Positions 6,938 through 7,928 of a DNA stretch of 7,928 nt are shown here, piece after piece. Positions within the stretch are counted from its first letter, which is position 1. The number at the start of each line of letters is the position of its first letter. Source of the stretch: Paracoccus sp. (in: a-proteobacteria) (GTDB lineage Bacteria; Pseudomonadota; Alphaproteobacteria; Rhodobacterales; Rhodobacteraceae); NCBI GenBank assembly GCA_018056045.1, contig JAGPGI010000104.1, positions 1-7,928 of the forward strand, read 5' to 3'. A program made the translations under genes and the position numbers. The notes below the pieces were generated by a model, which was not told where the DNA came from, did no database searches, and worked only from the letters and a program-made list of their open reading frames with translations.

Positions 6938-6973
6938 CCAAGCAAGCAAGTAAAAGCAAGGCAAGGGATCAAG

Positions 6974-7928
6974 ATGGACTACTCCGCCGCCCTCGACCAG
7001 GCCATTGGCAAGCTCCATGAGGAAGGCCGCTATCGCACCTTCATCGACATCGAGCGTCGCAAGGGGGCCTATCCCCAGGCTGTCTGGACCCGTCCCGACG
7101 GGACCGAGACCGAAATCACCGTCTGGTGTGGCAATGACTATCTGGGCATGGGCCAGCATCCGGCCGTGCTGAAGGCCATGCATGAGGCGCTGGATGCGAC
7201 CGGCGCCGGCTCGGGCGGGACGCGCAATATTTCCGGCACGACCGTCTATCACAAAGAACTTGAGGCCGAACTTGCCGACCTGCATGACAAAGAGGCCGCG
7301 CTGGTGTTTTCCAGCGCCTATACCGCCAATGACGCCACGCTTTCGACGCTGCGCAAGCTGTTTCCCGGCCTGATCATCTATTCGGACGCGCTGAACCACG
7401 CCTCGATGATCGAGGGGATCAAGCGCTTCGACGGTGCCAAGCGCATCTTCCGCCACAACGATGTCGCCCATCTGCGCGAATTGCTGGCCGCGGACGATCC
7501 GGCTGCGCCCAAACTGATCGCATTTGAATCGATTTATTCGATGGATGGCGATTTCGGCCCCATCGCCCAGATCTGCGATCTGGCCGACGAATTCAACGCG
7601 CTGACCTATCTGGACGAGGTTCACGCCGTGGGCATGTATGGCCCGCGCGGCGGCGGCGTCGCCGAACGCGACGGCCTCTCGGACCGCATCGACATTTTCA
7701 ACGGCACGCTGGGCAAGGCCTTTGGCGTCTTTGGCGGCTATATCGCGGCCTCGGCCAAGATGGCCGACGCGATCCGCTCCTATGCGCCCGGCTTCATCTT
7801 CACCACCTCGATCCCGCCGGCGGTGGCGGCGGGTGCTGCGGCCTCGATCGCCTTCCTCAAGACCCCCGCCGGGCAGGAGCTGCGCGACAAGCAGCAACTG
7901 CATGCCCGCATCCTGAAGATGCGGCTGC
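6974..7928 (+). CDS. hemA: 5-aminolevulinate synthase, 3'-truncated by the window edge
   Basis: HemA joins glycine and succinyl-CoA, with pyridoxal phosphate, to make 5-aminolevulinate, the first committed step of the Shemin route to haem (and to bacteriochlorophyll in phototrophs). The visible 318 codons, of about 400 in the family, cover most of the fold-type I domain. Key residues keep Rhodobacter capsulatus numbering: R21, N54, T83 and N85 for substrate, H142 stacking, S189, D214 and H217 in LDEVHAVG, T245, and the PLP-binding K248 in NGTLGKAFG. No haem-regulatory Cys-Pro motif is seen near the N-terminus. It is cytosolic. ATG 6974 follows AGGGA (6964-6968) by five bases and starts the family-typical MDYSAALD. 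It is divergent from the M20 gene across 166 bases. KBL or other alpha-oxoamine synthases are excluded by the close match to ALAS-specific segments ([18 protein letters not shown]). Confidence 0.97.
   Translation, partial: MDYSAALDQAIGKLHEEGRYRTFIDIERRKGAYPQAVWTRPDGTETEITVWCGNDYLGMGQHPAVLKAMHEALDATGAGSGGTRNISGTTVYHKELEAELADLHDKEAALVFSSAYTANDATLSTLRKLFPGLIIYSDALNHASMIEGIKRFDGAKRIFRHNDVAHLRELLAADDPAAPKLIAFESIYSMDGDFGPIAQICDLADEFNALTYLDEVHAVGMYGPRGGGVAERDGLSDRIDIFNGTLGKAFGVFGGYIAASAKMADAIRSYAPGFIFTTSIPPAVAAGAAASIAFLKTPAGQELRDKQQLHARILKMRL

Noticed and set aside
6808..6972. Upstream in-frame starts for the M20 protein, giving up to 516 residues
   Set aside because: They would translate across the FNR box and the hemA promoter region; AGGA fits ATG 6807 and the resulting length fits the family.

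Overview
The window is high-GC chromosomal DNA from an alphaproteobacterium, most probably a Rhodobacterales member close to Paracoccus or Rhodobacter. This rests on an ALAS-type HemA that keeps the Rhodobacter capsulatus residue numbering, a CarD-type regulator, a SUV3-like helicase with a long basic tail next to an S4-domain gene, and strongly G/C-ending codons. The genus is an inference. Both ends of the window cut through genes.

Region 1 (1-3631, + strand) holds the 3' part of a large SUV3-like RNA helicase gene. Its stop overlaps the start of a small S4 RNA-binding protein gene (ATGA). After about 160 bases comes a 7Fe ferredoxin gene (fdxA). Region 2 (3632-4650) is a 440-base non-coding stretch leading into carD. 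It holds a well-formed extended -10 promoter, and the inferred 165-nt transcript leader can fold into four consecutive hairpins before the ribosome binding site. carD ends at a textbook intrinsic terminator with a UUCG loop. Region 3 (4651-5048) is a YjdM/PhnA zinc-ribbon gene. Region 4 (5049-6807, - strand) has a small AT-richer gene for an unrecognised short exported or membrane-anchored protein, lying downstream of an M20-family metallodipeptidase gene. Region 5 (6808-7928) is a divergent control region with a perfect FNR-type box, followed by the 5' 318 codons of hemA (5-aminolevulinate synthase), which runs off the window.

Most genes here are housekeeping: RNA handling (helicase, S4 protein), electron transfer (FdxA), global transcription initiation (CarD), peptide turnover (M20) and haem synthesis (HemA). 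The FNR box is centred at -41.5 from the start predicted by the best -10 match. This fits oxygen-controlled haem supply as known in Rhodobacter. I do not see a phage, CRISPR, toxin-antitoxin or other defence system. The parts most worth following are regulatory: the structured carD leader, the hemA/dipeptidase control region, and the compositionally unusual small gene at 5132-5302.
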